Below are positions 33,945 to 41,921 of a stretch of 64,000 nt of DNA, piece after piece. Below the pieces are notes generated by a model. That model worked only from the letters and a program-made list of their open reading frames with translations, was not told the origin of the DNA and ran no database searches. The position numbers and the translations under genes were made by a program. Numbering within the stretch: position 1 is the stretch's first letter; each line of letters begins with the position of its first letter. The DNA comes from Burkholderia lata. GTDB taxonomy: Bacteria > Pseudomonadota > Gammaproteobacteria > Burkholderiales > Burkholderiaceae. The DNA is taken from assembly GCF_902499335.1 (NCBI RefSeq), contig NZ_CABVQK010000004.1, forward strand, positions 248,001-312,000. Reading direction: 5' to 3'.

Positions 33945-34451
33945 TCAGTTGTCAACGACGATCCGCTCGATCCGCAGGCCCGTCGAGGTTTCGAGGATGC
34001 TGGCGTGCTTCCGAACCGGGCAGTACAGGCGCCCTTCCGGGTAGTCGTCCGGTCTCGGCAGCGTCCGATCCTCGACGTGAACGACGACAGTCCCGTCGAG
34101 CGGATACGCGCCGACCTGTTCGCCCATGTAATAGAGCCTGCCGTTCAACTGGTAATAGCCGTTCCCGAGATACCAGAACGAATCCTTCCCGGTGGCGATC
34201 GGCGTGTTGCCGAGGTAGATCGCGTCGCCCTTCCTGACGATCGGGAAGAATCGCAAACCGATCCTCGATTCGACGATCGTGTAGTGATTGGCACGGATAT
34301 CGTCGAGCACCTTGTCGCGGAGTGCGTCGTTCATGCGTTCCGCGTCATGGAAATACGCGGTCTCGTATCTCGGCGGGATGCACGCATGCGCACTCGCGCC
34401 ACATGCCGCCGCCAGTAACGGCACGGCGATCTTCTTCCAGGTCGTTCTCAC
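33945..34451 (-). CDS. Exported hypothetical protein, GTG start
   Basis: A 168-residue protein of unknown function with an N-terminal signal peptide (KKIAVPLLAAACGASAHA) and then a mature part rich in Tyr, with YYQLNGRLYYMGEQVGAYPL suggesting beta structure. No ATG sits at the signal peptide. A GTG at 34451 is preceded by GGAGAG with a 6-nt spacer, so it is the likely start. The Cys after the signal could make it a lipoprotein, but the lipobox is imperfect. It is divergent from the MarR gene, with the operator region between them. No family recognised. Confidence 0.65.
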   Translation of the reverse strand: MRTTWKKIAVPLLAAACGASAHACIPPRYETAYFHDAERMNDALRDKVLDDIRANHYTIVESRIGLRFFPIVRKGDAIYLGNTPIATGKDSFWYLGNGYYQLNGRLYYMGEQVGAYPLDGTVVVHVEDRTLPRPDDYPEGRLYCPVRKHASILETSTGLRIERIVVDN

Positions 34452-34570
34452 CGATTTCTCTCCAGGTTCCTTGTTGTTGGCCGACCATCCGCTGCAGCCG
34501 ATGTTACCGGTGCCGGATCGCATCGCCAGTGTACCGACCCGGCCTCGCGCAACGACGTTCACCCATAAAC

Positions 34571-34608
34571 TTGACAACCAGTTGTCCATTACGTAAAGTA
34601 GTTGTCAA
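34571..34608 (+). promoter_or_regulatory. MarR-gene promoter with embedded operator
   Basis: Consensus-like -35 TTGACA (34571-34576) and -10 TAAAGT (34594-34599) are spaced 17 bp. The -35 lies inside GACAAC-CA-GTTGTC (34573-34586), a perfect 6-bp inverted repeat. A third half-site GTTGTCAA (34601-34608) covers the start-site region, so it is well placed for autorepression. Confidence 0.65.
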
Positions 34609-34627
34609 TTCATCCCGCGTATCGAAC

Positions 34628-35074
34628 ATGACGAAATCCGCGAAGTTGACCGCCGTCGCGCTGTCCGTATTCCGCTTGAACGGCCTGCTGATCGAGTGGG
34701 GCAACACCTTTGCCGGGCCACACGGCCTGACCAGTGCGCGCTGGCAGGTGCTGGGCGCCATCTCGATGGCGCCGGAAGCCCCGAACATCCCGCAGATCGC
34801 CGACGCGATGGGCATCACGCGGCAGGCGGTGCTGAAGCAGATCAACGTGCTGACCGACGAAGGGCTGGTCCAGTCGCTGCCCAACCCGGCGCACAAGCGC
34901 TCCCCCTTGTACGCGCTGACGCCGCGCGGCGCGGCGGCCTATCAGGCCGTGGTCGGGCAGTGGCAACAGCATGTCCGCGACATCGCCGGCGACTTCAGTT
35001 CGGCTGACCTGGATGCGGCGATCCGCGTTCTGTCGGCGATGTCCAGCGCGCATGGTGCCGATGCACCGACGTGA
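34628..35074 (+). CDS. MarR family transcriptional regulator
   Basis: A 148-residue winged-helix regulator. The pattern FRLNGLLIEWGNTFAGPHGLTSARWQVLGAI, then IPQIADAMGITRQAVLKQINVLTDEGLV, and the wing AHKRSPLYALTPRG, fits the MarR family. The ATG at 34628 follows a promoter with an embedded palindrome, so autorepression is expected. The monooxygenase-like gene starts 38 bp after its stop and is probably co-transcribed. The ligand is unknown. Confidence 0.9.
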   Translation: MTKSAKLTAVALSVFRLNGLLIEWGNTFAGPHGLTSARWQVLGAISMAPEAPNIPQIADAMGITRQAVLKQINVLTDEGLVQSLPNPAHKRSPLYALTPRGAAAYQAVVGQWQQHVRDIAGDFSSADLDAAIRVLSAMSSAHGADAPT

Positions 35075-35112
35075 GCGCTCAATCGCCCTCCCCCTCACCC
35101 GAAGGAGTTCCC

Positions 35113-35481
35113 ATGCCTCATTTCAAGCCGATGGATCCGGCCTTTCCGATCCAGCAACAGATCGCCATCGACGCGCAGCCGGTCGTCCTCGTCAACCTGT
35201 TCACGCTGGCCGCGGCCGACGAAGCAGACTTTCTCGCCGTGTGGAAGGACGATGCCGAATTCATGAAGCGGCAGCCCGGGTTCATCTCGACCCAGCTGCA
35301 TCGTGCGCTCGGCGACAGCCCGACTTACCTGAATTACGCGATCTGGGAATCGACCGAAGCGTTTCGCGCGGCCTTCACGCATCCCGAATTCGTCGCCAAG
35401 CTGTCGGCCTATCCGTCGTCCGCCGTCGCGAGCCCGCACCTGTTCCAGAAAGTCAGCGTGGCCGGTATCTGCACTGCGTGA
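35113..35481 (+). CDS. Antibiotic biosynthesis monooxygenase (ABM) domain protein
   Basis: A 122-residue dimeric alpha-beta barrel-type protein. VVLVNLFTLAAADEADFLAVWKDDAEF and QPGFISTQLHRAL, then YAIWESTEAFRAAF, match the ABM family of cofactor-independent quinone or polyketide monooxygenases and related proteins. AAGGAG lies 5 nt before the ATG at 35113. Probably co-expressed with and controlled by the upstream MarR regulator. Many members have no known substrate; quinone detoxification is one possibility. Confidence 0.87.
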   Translation: MPHFKPMDPAFPIQQQIAIDAQPVVLVNLFTLAAADEADFLAVWKDDAEFMKRQPGFISTQLHRALGDSPTYLNYAIWESTEAFRAAFTHPEFVAKLSAYPSSAVASPHLFQKVSVAGICTA

Positions 35482-35549
35482 GTGCACGCCCGAAGCGAGG
35501 CAATGCGTGGCATTCGCGGGTGTGTTGCGCGTCGCTCGCGCACCCCGAC

Positions 35550-35614
35550 TTCTCCACAGAAAATGTTGGCAAGCTTGTGGATATCCTGCGCACCGCAACG
35601 CTAAGCCCTTGATC
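35550..35614 (+). repeat. 65-bp DnaA-box repeat, copy 2
   Basis: Box 1 TTCTCCACA, core TGTTGGCAAG, box 2 TGTGGATAT 26 bp after the start of box 1, ending GCCCTTGATC. Confidence 0.85.
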
Positions 35615-35754
35615 CGATGGACTTTGGCACGCGTGATGCAGACGGAGCCCCGGTGATGGCCGTCACGTACCCCGCTTCGCCGCACTTCGCATCACGACGC
35701 CACGGCGATGCGTGCCGCCGTCGGCGCACACGTGCCCGCCATGCGCTGCGCCAC

Positions 35755-35819
35755 TTACCCACAGATTTTGTTGGCAAGCTTGTGGATATCCTGCGCAAGC
35801 CTGCGCTAACCCGTTGATC
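35755..35819 (+). repeat. 65-bp DnaA-box repeat, copy 3
   Basis: Box 1 TTACCCACA, core TGTTGGCAAG, box 2 TGTGGATAT at the same 26-bp offset, ending CCGTTGATC. Confidence 0.85.
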
Positions 35820-36053
35820 GGGCTACGGTTCATGCGCGGTGTCACGGTTGCGGCAACGAGCGGCGCGAGCATGCGCGCATGCGGACGATCCCGCGCAACG
35901 GCAGTGCACCGCCGTCGCCTTGACGCTCGCGCCCGCCACGCGTCAAGATCACGCGAGCCGCACGCAGCCACGCATCGCCGGCTTCGCGCGACGGCTCAAC
36001 GGGCCGGCCTTGCCGCCGGCACCGCACCACGACACTTCACTCCGAGGAAGGCC

Positions 36054-36254
36054 ATGGAACACTTCACCGCGTGGCAGTTGGTCGTCTCACTCGTGCTGGT
36101 CGCCGTCGTCATCTATCCGTACGTTCGCATCGTCCGGCGCACCGGGCACTCGGGCTGGTGGATCCTGACGATGTTCGTCCCGATCCTGAACTTCATCATG
36201 TTGTGGGTGTTCGCATTCGTGCGCTGGCCCACTGTCGACGATCGGCAGCCCTGA
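36054..36254 (+). CDS. Small two-segment membrane protein, function unknown
   Basis: A 66-residue protein with two hydrophobic segments: LVVSLVLVAVVIYPYVRIV and GWWILTMFVPILNFIMLWVFAFV, joined by RRTGHSGW. The GHSGWW motif and a tail ending in FVRWP are seen in short DUF805-like proteins. GAGGAA lies about 6 nt before the ATG. It sits alone between repeat copies 3 and 4. Function unknown. Confidence 0.7.
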   Translation: MEHFTAWQLVVSLVLVAVVIYPYVRIVRRTGHSGWWILTMFVPILNFIMLWVFAFVRWPTVDDRQP

Positions 36255-36279
36255 GCGTCGCGACGACAACCGGGTGGGC

Positions 36280-36344
36280 TTGTCCACAGATTGTGTTGGC
36301 AAGCTTGTGGATAGCCTGCGCATACCGCGACCAAGCGCTTGATC
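36280..36344 (+). repeat. 65-bp DnaA-box repeat, copy 4
   Basis: Box 1 TTGTCCACA, core TGTTGGCAAG, box 2 TGTGGATAG, ending GCGCTTGATC. Similarity to copy 5 continues to about 36383. Confidence 0.85.
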
Positions 36345-36451
36345 CGAAAGACTTTGTCCGCGCCGCTTCAAATGCGGCACGCGGCCGGCAAAGTGCCGCT
36401 CGCGCATCGACTTGCTGCGTCACGGACCGCCTTCTACGTGTGCGAACCGGG

Positions 36452-36516
36452 TTTTCCACAGATTTTGTTGGCAAGCATGTGGATAGCCTGCGCATACCGC
36501 GGCCAAGCGCTTGATC
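36452..36516 (+). repeat. 65-bp DnaA-box repeat, copy 5
   Basis: Box 1 TTTTCCACA, core TGTTGGCAAG, box 2 TGTGGATAG, ending GCGCTTGATC. The trailing 40 bp match those of copy 4 almost exactly. Confidence 0.85.
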
Positions 36517-36590
36517 CGAAAGACTTTGTCCGCGCCGCTTCAAACGCGGCACGGCGGCCCGCGCCACGCTTGACGCAGCCGCGCGCAGGC

Positions 36591-36655
36591 TTGTCCACAA
36601 TTTTTGTTGGCAAGCATGTGGATATCCTGAGCATGCGTGACCTAAGTCGTTGATC
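36591..36655 (+). repeat. 65-bp DnaA-box repeat, copy 6
   Basis: Box 1 TTGTCCACA, core TGTTGGCAAG, box 2 TGTGGATAT, ending TCGTTGATC. Confidence 0.85.
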
Positions 36656-36734
36656 GCACAACGTTTGATCGCGCGGATCACGACTGCGGCACGGCATGCA
36701 TGCGGATCGCGTCATGCACGCCGCGCCGCCCGCC

Positions 36735-37682
36735 TCAACCGAATGCCTGGACCACGATGCGCGCGACCGACGCGATCACGTCTTCTTTCGAGCGCGCATC
36801 GGCACGCGCCTGCGTGTAGTACACGGCCAGCGCGATCGGCGCACGCGACGGCGACCACACGACGCCCGCGTCGTTGGTCGTCCCGTAGTCGCCGGTGCCC
36901 GTCTTGTCGGCGACCGTCCACCCGGCCGGCACGCCCGCGCGCAGCCGCTTGTCGCCGACCTTGTTGCCGCGCATCCACGTGACGAGCTGCGCACGCTGCG
37001 CAGCCGGCAGCGCATCGCCGAGCATCAGCACGCGCATGCTCGCGGCCATCGCGGCCGGCGTCGTCGTGTCGCGCAGGTCGCCCGGCACCGCGGTATTCAG
37101 TTCGGTCTCCCATCGATCGACCCGGAACGCATCGTCGCCGATCGAGCGCGCGTAGGCCGTCACCGCCGACGGGCCGCCGAGCAGCTTCATCAGCAGGTTC
37201 GCAGCCGAGTTGTCGCTGTACTGGATCGCGGCCTCGCACAGCGCGGCGACCGTCATGCCGTCGTCGACATGCTTCCCCGACACCGGCGAATAGTTGACGA
37301 GGTCGGCCTTGGTATACGTCACGCGCTGTTGCAGCAACGCCGGACGCTCGACGCTCTGCGCCAGCACCGCCGCGCTCAGCATCGCCTTGAACGTGCTGCA
37401 GAACGGGAAGCGCTCGTTCTGGCGATGTTCCGCGCGCCGGCCGGTCGCGATGTCGATCGCGCACACGCCGAGGCGGCCGCCCGCGCTGCGTTCGAGCGCC
37501 GCCAGCGCATCGAACGTCTCCGCATCGAGCGAGGCCGTCGTGGCCGCCGCGACCGCGGCGGCGGCCTCGCTCGACGGATCCGGTGCGGTAGCCTGCCGCG
37601 ACGCGCACGCCGCGACGGTCAGGGCGAGCGGCGCCGTCGCGGCAGCCAGCAACAGGGTTCGACGTTTCGATGAGTAAGTCAT
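36735..37682 (-). CDS. Class A beta-lactamase, PenA/PenB type
   Basis: A 315-residue serine beta-lactamase that hydrolyses beta-lactams through an acyl-enzyme in the periplasm. Class A motifs are complete: FCSTFK (Ser70, Lys73), SDN (Ser130), ETELN (Glu166), and KTGTGDYG (Lys234). The N-terminus KRRTLLLAAATAPLALTVAAC combines a twin-arginine-like start with a lipobox-like AAC, so it may be a Tat-exported lipoprotein. It has Cys next to Ser70, as in Pen and KPC enzymes, but no partner Cys after KTGT. The divergent AmpR-like gene is its probable regulator. Confidence 0.95.
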   Translation of the reverse strand: MTYSSKRRTLLLAAATAPLALTVAACASRQATAPDPSSEAAAAVAAATTASLDAETFDALAALERSAGGRLGVCAIDIATGRRAEHRQNERFPFCSTFKAMLSAAVLAQSVERPALLQQRVTYTKADLVNYSPVSGKHVDDGMTVAALCEAAIQYSDNSAANLLMKLLGGPSAVTAYARSIGDDAFRVDRWETELNTAVPGDLRDTTTPAAMAASMRVLMLGDALPAAQRAQLVTWMRGNKVGDKRLRAGVPAGWTVADKTGTGDYGTTNDAGVVWSPSRAPIALAVYYTQARADARSKEDVIASVARIVVQAFG

Positions 37683-37762
37683 GTCGGTTGTCTCGTGGTG
37701 GAATGGAAGCGAAACAGGTTGAAAACGCCCGGCCGGCGAGACAGCACTATCGGGACTTTACG

Positions 37763-37779
37763 GTTGCCTGACAAGCAAC
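37763..37779. promoter_or_regulatory. LysR-type operator between the beta-lactamase and its regulator
   Basis: GTTGC-N7-GCAAC is a perfect 5-bp inverted repeat containing the T-N11-A signature of LysR boxes. It lies 31 bp before the regulator start and about 80 bp from the beta-lactamase start, where AmpR-type proteins control both divergent genes. Confidence 0.55.
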
Positions 37780-37809
37780 GATAATTGAGCGCTGACGAAA
37801 GAAATTCTT

Positions 37810-38700
37810 ATGACAAAGCTCCGCCCTCATCTTCCGCTCAATGCGCTGCGCGCGTTCGAATCGTCGGCGCGCCACCTGAACTTCACGCGCGCCGGCCTCG
37901 AGCTGAGCGTGACCCAGGCCGCGGTCAGCCAGCAGGTGCGTTCGCTCGAGGAGCGGCTCGGCTGCACGCTGTTCACGCGGCTGCCGCGCGGCCTCGGGCT
38001 CACCGACGAGGGGCGCGCGCTGCTGCCCGTGCTGAGCGACGCATTCAGCCGCATCGAGACGGTGCTCAAGCAGTTCGACGGCGGGCGCTTCCGCGAGGTG
38101 CTGACGCTCGGCGTCGTCGGCACCTTTGCCCTAGGCTGGCTAATGCCGCGGTTGAAGCAGTTCGGCGATACGCACCCGTTCGTCGAGCTGCGGCTGCGGA
38201 CCAACAACAACGTCGTCGACCTGGCCGCCGAGGGCCTCGACTTCGCGATCCGTTTCGGGGAAGGCAACTGGCCGGCGACGCGCAACGAGCGCCTGCTCGA
38301 CGCGCCGCTCACCGCGCTGTGTGCGCCCGACATCGCGCGGCGCCTCGCGCAACCGGCCGATCTCGCGAACGAAACGCTGCTGCGCTCGTACCGCATCGAC
38401 GAATGGCACGGCTGGTTCGATGCGGCGCAGCTTGCGCCGTGGGCGGTCAACGGGCCCGTGTTCGATTCGTCGCGGCTGATGGTCGAGGCCGCGATGCAGG
38501 GCGCGGGCGTCGCCCTCGCGCCGGCCTGCATGTTCGCGCGCGAACTGCAGCTCGGCCTGCTCGCGCGGCCGCTTGACATCGACGTGTGCGCGGGCGGCTA
38601 CTGGCTCACGTCGCTGAAATCGAAGCCGCTCACGCCGGCGATGACACTCTTTCGCGACTGGATCGTGGCCGAAGCGGCCAGCACGGCGCAGGCCGAATGA
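37810..38700 (+). CDS. penR: LysR-family beta-lactamase regulator, AmpR/PenR-like
   Basis: A 296-residue regulator closely following AmpR: PLNALRAFESSARHLNFTRAGLELSVTQAAVSQQVRSLE in the HTH, then VVGTFALGWLMPRL, TNNNVVDLAAEGLDFAIRFGEGNW in the effector domain. AmpR proteins sense muropeptides and activate the divergent beta-lactamase on cell-wall damage. Position and sequence both support the same role here. The first 65-bp repeat after the gene begins 12 bp past the stop. Confidence 0.9.
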   Translation: MTKLRPHLPLNALRAFESSARHLNFTRAGLELSVTQAAVSQQVRSLEERLGCTLFTRLPRGLGLTDEGRALLPVLSDAFSRIETVLKQFDGGRFREVLTLGVVGTFALGWLMPRLKQFGDTHPFVELRLRTNNNVVDLAAEGLDFAIRFGEGNWPATRNERLLDAPLTALCAPDIARRLAQPADLANETLLRSYRIDEWHGWFDAAQLAPWAVNGPVFDSSRLMVEAAMQGAGVALAPACMFARELQLGLLARPLDIDVCAGGYWLTSLKSKPLTPAMTLFRDWIVAEAASTAQAE

Positions 38701-38711
38701 CACGGCCCCGC

Positions 38712-38776
38712 TTGTCCACAGAAAGTGTTGGCAAGGATGTGGATATCCTGGGTACCCGGGACCTAAGCCCTTGATC
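38712..38776 (+). repeat. 65-bp DnaA-box repeat, copy 7
   Basis: Box 1 TTGTCCACA, core TGTTGGCAAG, box 2 TGTGGATAT, ending GCCCTTGATC. Confidence 0.85.
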
Positions 38777-38888
38777 GCGCACGAATTAACCCGCCGACGC
38801 AGACATCGGGCAGCCCATGTACACGGGGCTTCGCGAGCCGGCCTTCGGCAGCCCGATCCTCAACTGTCACGACGCAATCGATTGCGAG

Positions 38889-38953
38889 TTATCCACAGAA
38901 TATGTTGGCAAGCCTGTGGATATCCGTCCAATGCGCCGCGTAACACCCTGATA
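38889..38953 (+). repeat. 65-bp DnaA-box repeat, copy 8
   Basis: Box 1 is TTATCCACA, an exact match to the canonical DnaA box. Core TGTTGGCAAG and box 2 TGTGGATAT are at the standard offsets. The 3' end is the most diverged (CCCTGATA). Confidence 0.85.
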
Positions 38954-39053
38954 CAAAAGGGGATTCAATATACGGACCTTGCGCGGTCAACCGTGTGGCA
39001 GCGCACGCGCTTTCGCTCGGCACGCGCAACACACCCGGCCCGGGGCCGGAAGG

Positions 39054-39118
39054 TTCTCCACAGATTGTGTTGGCAAGCTTGTGGATATCCTGCGCATCGG
39101 CCACCTAACTCATTGAGC
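39054..39118 (+). repeat. 65-bp DnaA-box repeat, copy 9
   Basis: Box 1 TTCTCCACA, core TGTTGGCAAG, box 2 TGTGGATAT; the final GATC is changed to GAGC. Confidence 0.85.
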
Positions 39119-39198
39119 GCACGGGGTTTTGTGCTTCGTCTGCAGAATCGGGCAGCGCCGGCGCAGCCCGTGCGGCTGGCGCCGGCGCCATCCGGGCA

Positions 39199-39450
39199 TC
39201 AATGCCGGTCGAGCCCGCCGCGCAATTCGCTCGCCTTGTCGCGCAGCGCCTCGTAACCCGAGCGCGCATGCTCCGGCAGGTCGGGATCGCCGATCAGCGC
39301 GCCGAGCGTTTCGATCAGGCTGAACAGGATGCCCTTCGCCGCGCCGACCGCGATGCTCTGCGATTCGATCGACTTGTGCAGGTGGTCGACCGCCGCTTCC
39401 AGATTCTCGAGCTTGTGCTCGCTGTCGTCGGGCCGGTTGTCGGTCGTCAT
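39199..39450 (-). CDS. Small acidic helical protein, function unknown
   Basis: An 83-residue soluble protein. Residues about 10-40 (HKLENLEAAVDHLHKSIESQS) have heptad-like spacing and could form a coiled coil; the rest is helical, with GILFSLIETLGALIGDPDLPEHARSGYEAL. No family recognised. It stands alone, 96 bp downstream of the glucosidase start on the same strand, and faces the repeat array. Confidence 0.6.
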   Translation of the reverse strand: MTTDNRPDDSEHKLENLEAAVDHLHKSIESQSIAVGAAKGILFSLIETLGALIGDPDLPEHARSGYEALRDKASELRGGLDRH

Positions 39451-39546
39451 CGTCTACCTCCGCCATCGTTCAAGGGTCATGTCACGATTCTATGCCGCTG
39501 CGCGCGAACGTGGCGCGACATCGCGCAACGTTCGCGCAGCAACGCG

Positions 39547-41769
39547 CTACAGCACCGCGACCACCTTCACGCGGCCCGGCTGCTCCGCCGATGCAACCAC
39601 CTGGCCGTCGACGCGGCGGAACGTGAGCGACACGGTTTCGTCGCCGACACGCAGCGCGTCGATCCGCAGCCAGTCAACGCCTTCCGGCAGCGCCGGGCGC
39701 TCGACCCGCACCTCGTGACGCGACGCGTCGATGCTCACGCCGAGGCAGGCCTGCAGCATCATGAACGGCGCACCGGCCGCCCACGCTTGCGGCAGGCAGG
39801 CCACCGGATACGCGGTCGGCGGTTCGCCGCGCCGGCGCGGGAACCCGCAGAACAGTTCGGGCAGGCGCATCTCGAAGCTCACCGCCGCCTCGAACAACGC
39901 GCGCAGCAAGTTCACCGCGGCCGTCTTGTCGCCGTAGCGCGCCAGACCTCGTGCGATCAGCGCATTGTCGTGCGGCCACACCGAGCCATTGTGATACGCC
40001 ATCGGGTTGAAGCGCGGCTGGCCGGCCGCGAGCGTGCGAATGCCCCAGCCCGTCTGGAACAGCGTCGAGCCGAGCACGCCGGCAACCGCTGCGCCGCGCT
40101 CGGCGTCGGGCAACCCGAACGCGAGCAGATGGCCCGCGTTCGACGCGAACACGCGGCACAGGTCGCCATGACCGTCGAGCGCGATGCCGTAGAAATCGCC
40201 CTCCGGCATCCAGAACAGCGCGTCGACCTGCTCGCGCAGCGTCTTCGCACGCAACGCGTAGCGCGTGGCGTCGGCCGCGTGGCCGCGCCGGTGCGAGCAC
40301 ATCGACATCGCATCGAGCGCCGCGCACGCATACGCCTGCACTTCGACGAGCGCGATCGGCCCGTCCGGGAAGCGGCCGTCCGCATGGAACACCGAATCGT
40401 GGCTGTCCTTCCAGCCTTGGTTCGCGAGGCCGCGTTCCGACGTGCGCTGGTAATCGAGCAGTCCGTACGGATTGCGGTCGCACTTGTCGATCACCCATTG
40501 CGCGGCGCGCTCGAGCGCGGGCCACAGCTCGTCGATCAGCGCATCGTCGCCGGTGCGTTCGACATACGCGCCCGCGAGCACGATGAACAGCGGCGTCGTA
40601 TCGACCCCGCCGTAGTACAGCGCGAACGGCACCTCGCCCGTCGCGGCCATCTCGCTGCGGCGGAACTCGTGCATGATCTTGCCCGGCTCCGCATCGCGGA
40701 ACGCGGAGGTCTCGCGCGCCTGGTGCTCGGCCAGGAAGCGCAGCACGCCGCGCGCGAGCGACGGTTGCAGCCACAGCATCTGCAGCGACGTGATCACCGC
40801 ATCGCGGCCGAACGGCGTCGAGAACCACGGAATGCCCGCATACGGGTACGGCCCCGTGTCGAGCTGCGTCGTGAGCAGCCCGAGATCCGCGAGCGAGCGG
40901 TCGAGCCATGCGTCGAACAGCGGATTGCCGGTGTTCACACGCGCCATCGATTCGCGCCGCGCGCGCATCTCGCGGTGCACGCCGACGAGCGCGGTGCGCA
41001 GCGCGACGCGGCCGCATCCCGGCGCTTCCGCATGCACCGGGCCGAGCGTTGCGTCGACGGTCAGGTAGATCGACACGCAGGCCTGCGCGGCGATCGTCAG
41101 CGTGTAGTCGGCACGATCGACCGACAGCGCGTCGGGCGCCGGCGAGAAATGCACGGTCACGTTGCGCTCGACGCCGTCGAGGCCGTCATAGCGCAGCCGC
41201 ACCGCGCCCGCGTCGACGCGCGGCGCCACCACGGTGCCGCGCTTCGGGCGCTGCGTGCCGCGCACTTCGAACATGTCCTTGAAATCGGCCGCGAACGACA
41301 GCGACAGCGGCACCTCGGCTTCGCTCGCGCCGTAGTTCGTCAGCGTCAGCGCTTCGTAAAGCACGTCGCCCGCGAGCACGCGCATCCGCTCGATGTGGAT
41401 CACGCCCTCGGGCGTTTCGTGGCCGCCGAGCGGCGGCAGCGGGCGGTTCGTCAGGTGCGCGGTAAACGATGCGTTGTCGGCGCTCGTCGCGCCCGACAGC
41501 AGCGACGGCGCGCGGCCGCCGAAGGTCAGGCGCCAAGTCGACAGTACGCGCATGTCGTCGACGAACAGGCCGTCGTCACGGCCGCCGATGTCGCCGAGCG
41601 CGTCGCTGACCACGAACGCGTCGCCGGATTTCAGGACGTACTGGTTGTTGCGCGCCAATGCCTGCGGATCGGCTTCGGGCGCGATGAATGCGGTGGCCGA
41701 CGCTGGGGTCGGGGCAGCAGGCGCGACTGACTGCGCCTGGGTCGTCTTGGCTTCGGCGTGATTCGGCAT
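39547..41769 (-). CDS. Amylo-alpha-1,6-glucosidase / glycogen debranching-type protein
   Basis: A 740-residue glycoside hydrolase-like protein. The N-terminal bacterial debranching domain (residues about 40-230; YVLKSGDAFVVSDALGDI, GLFVDDMRVLSTWRLTF) precedes an (alpha/alpha)6 barrel with GIPWFSTPFGRDAVITSLQMLWL and MAYHNGSVWPHDNALIARGL, both typical of GH15/GH63-like catalytic sites. No signal peptide, so it is cytoplasmic. It may trim branched glucans or transfer to other alpha-glucosides. The start at 41769 precedes an Ala/Pro/Thr-rich linker of about 35 residues. No trehalose or glycogen genes lie beside it in the window. Confidence 0.85.
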   Translation of the reverse strand: MPNHAEAKTTQAQSVAPAAPTPASATAFIAPEADPQALARNNQYVLKSGDAFVVSDALGDIGGRDDGLFVDDMRVLSTWRLTFGGRAPSLLSGATSADNASFTAHLTNRPLPPLGGHETPEGVIHIERMRVLAGDVLYEALTLTNYGASEAEVPLSLSFAADFKDMFEVRGTQRPKRGTVVAPRVDAGAVRLRYDGLDGVERNVTVHFSPAPDALSVDRADYTLTIAAQACVSIYLTVDATLGPVHAEAPGCGRVALRTALVGVHREMRARRESMARVNTGNPLFDAWLDRSLADLGLLTTQLDTGPYPYAGIPWFSTPFGRDAVITSLQMLWLQPSLARGVLRFLAEHQARETSAFRDAEPGKIMHEFRRSEMAATGEVPFALYYGGVDTTPLFIVLAGAYVERTGDDALIDELWPALERAAQWVIDKCDRNPYGLLDYQRTSERGLANQGWKDSHDSVFHADGRFPDGPIALVEVQAYACAALDAMSMCSHRRGHAADATRYALRAKTLREQVDALFWMPEGDFYGIALDGHGDLCRVFASNAGHLLAFGLPDAERGAAVAGVLGSTLFQTGWGIRTLAAGQPRFNPMAYHNGSVWPHDNALIARGLARYGDKTAAVNLLRALFEAAVSFEMRLPELFCGFPRRRGEPPTAYPVACLPQAWAAGAPFMMLQACLGVSIDASRHEVRVERPALPEGVDWLRIDALRVGDETVSLTFRRVDGQVVASAEQPGRVKVVAVL

Positions 41770-41921
41770 CGATGCTCCTGTGTCGGAACGCAACGCGCGG
41801 CGCGTCGCGTGTTTCGCACAGGATAGGACAGAACGGGGGACGCGCGCAGCGACGAAAAAGACGCGATGCCATGCGACGTTGTCGTCGCCGCATGGCATCG
41901 CGCAGGCACGTCAGGCGCTGG

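Larger units (their letters stand above)
35482..36053. other. Intergenic region carrying repeat copies 2 and 3
   Basis: About 570 bp. Apart from two 65-bp DnaA-box repeats, no gene or recognisable element is seen; the small open frames here are built on the repeats. Confidence 0.6.
36255..36734. other. Intergenic region carrying repeat copies 4 to 6
   Basis: About 480 bp with three 65-bp repeats. Copies 4 and 5 also share about 40 bp beyond the unit, so this pair looks like a more recent 172-bp duplication. No gene seen. Confidence 0.65.
38701..39198. other. Intergenic region carrying repeat copies 7 to 9
   Basis: About 500 bp with three 65-bp repeats and no gene-like frame other than those built on the repeats. 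Confidence 0.65.

Noticed and set aside
36735-37682. A KPC-like Cys69-Cys238 disulfide in the beta-lactamase
   Set aside because: Cys is present next to Ser70, but the position after KTGT is Gly, so the disulfide cannot form.
33819-39118. Interpreting the nine repeats as a CRISPR array
   Set aside because: Units are separated by genes and by irregular distances of about 70 to 2000 bp, and no cas genes are present.
33819-39118. Interpreting the repeats as parS partition sites or a replication origin
   Set aside because: No 16-bp parS-like palindrome, parAB or rep gene is present in the window.
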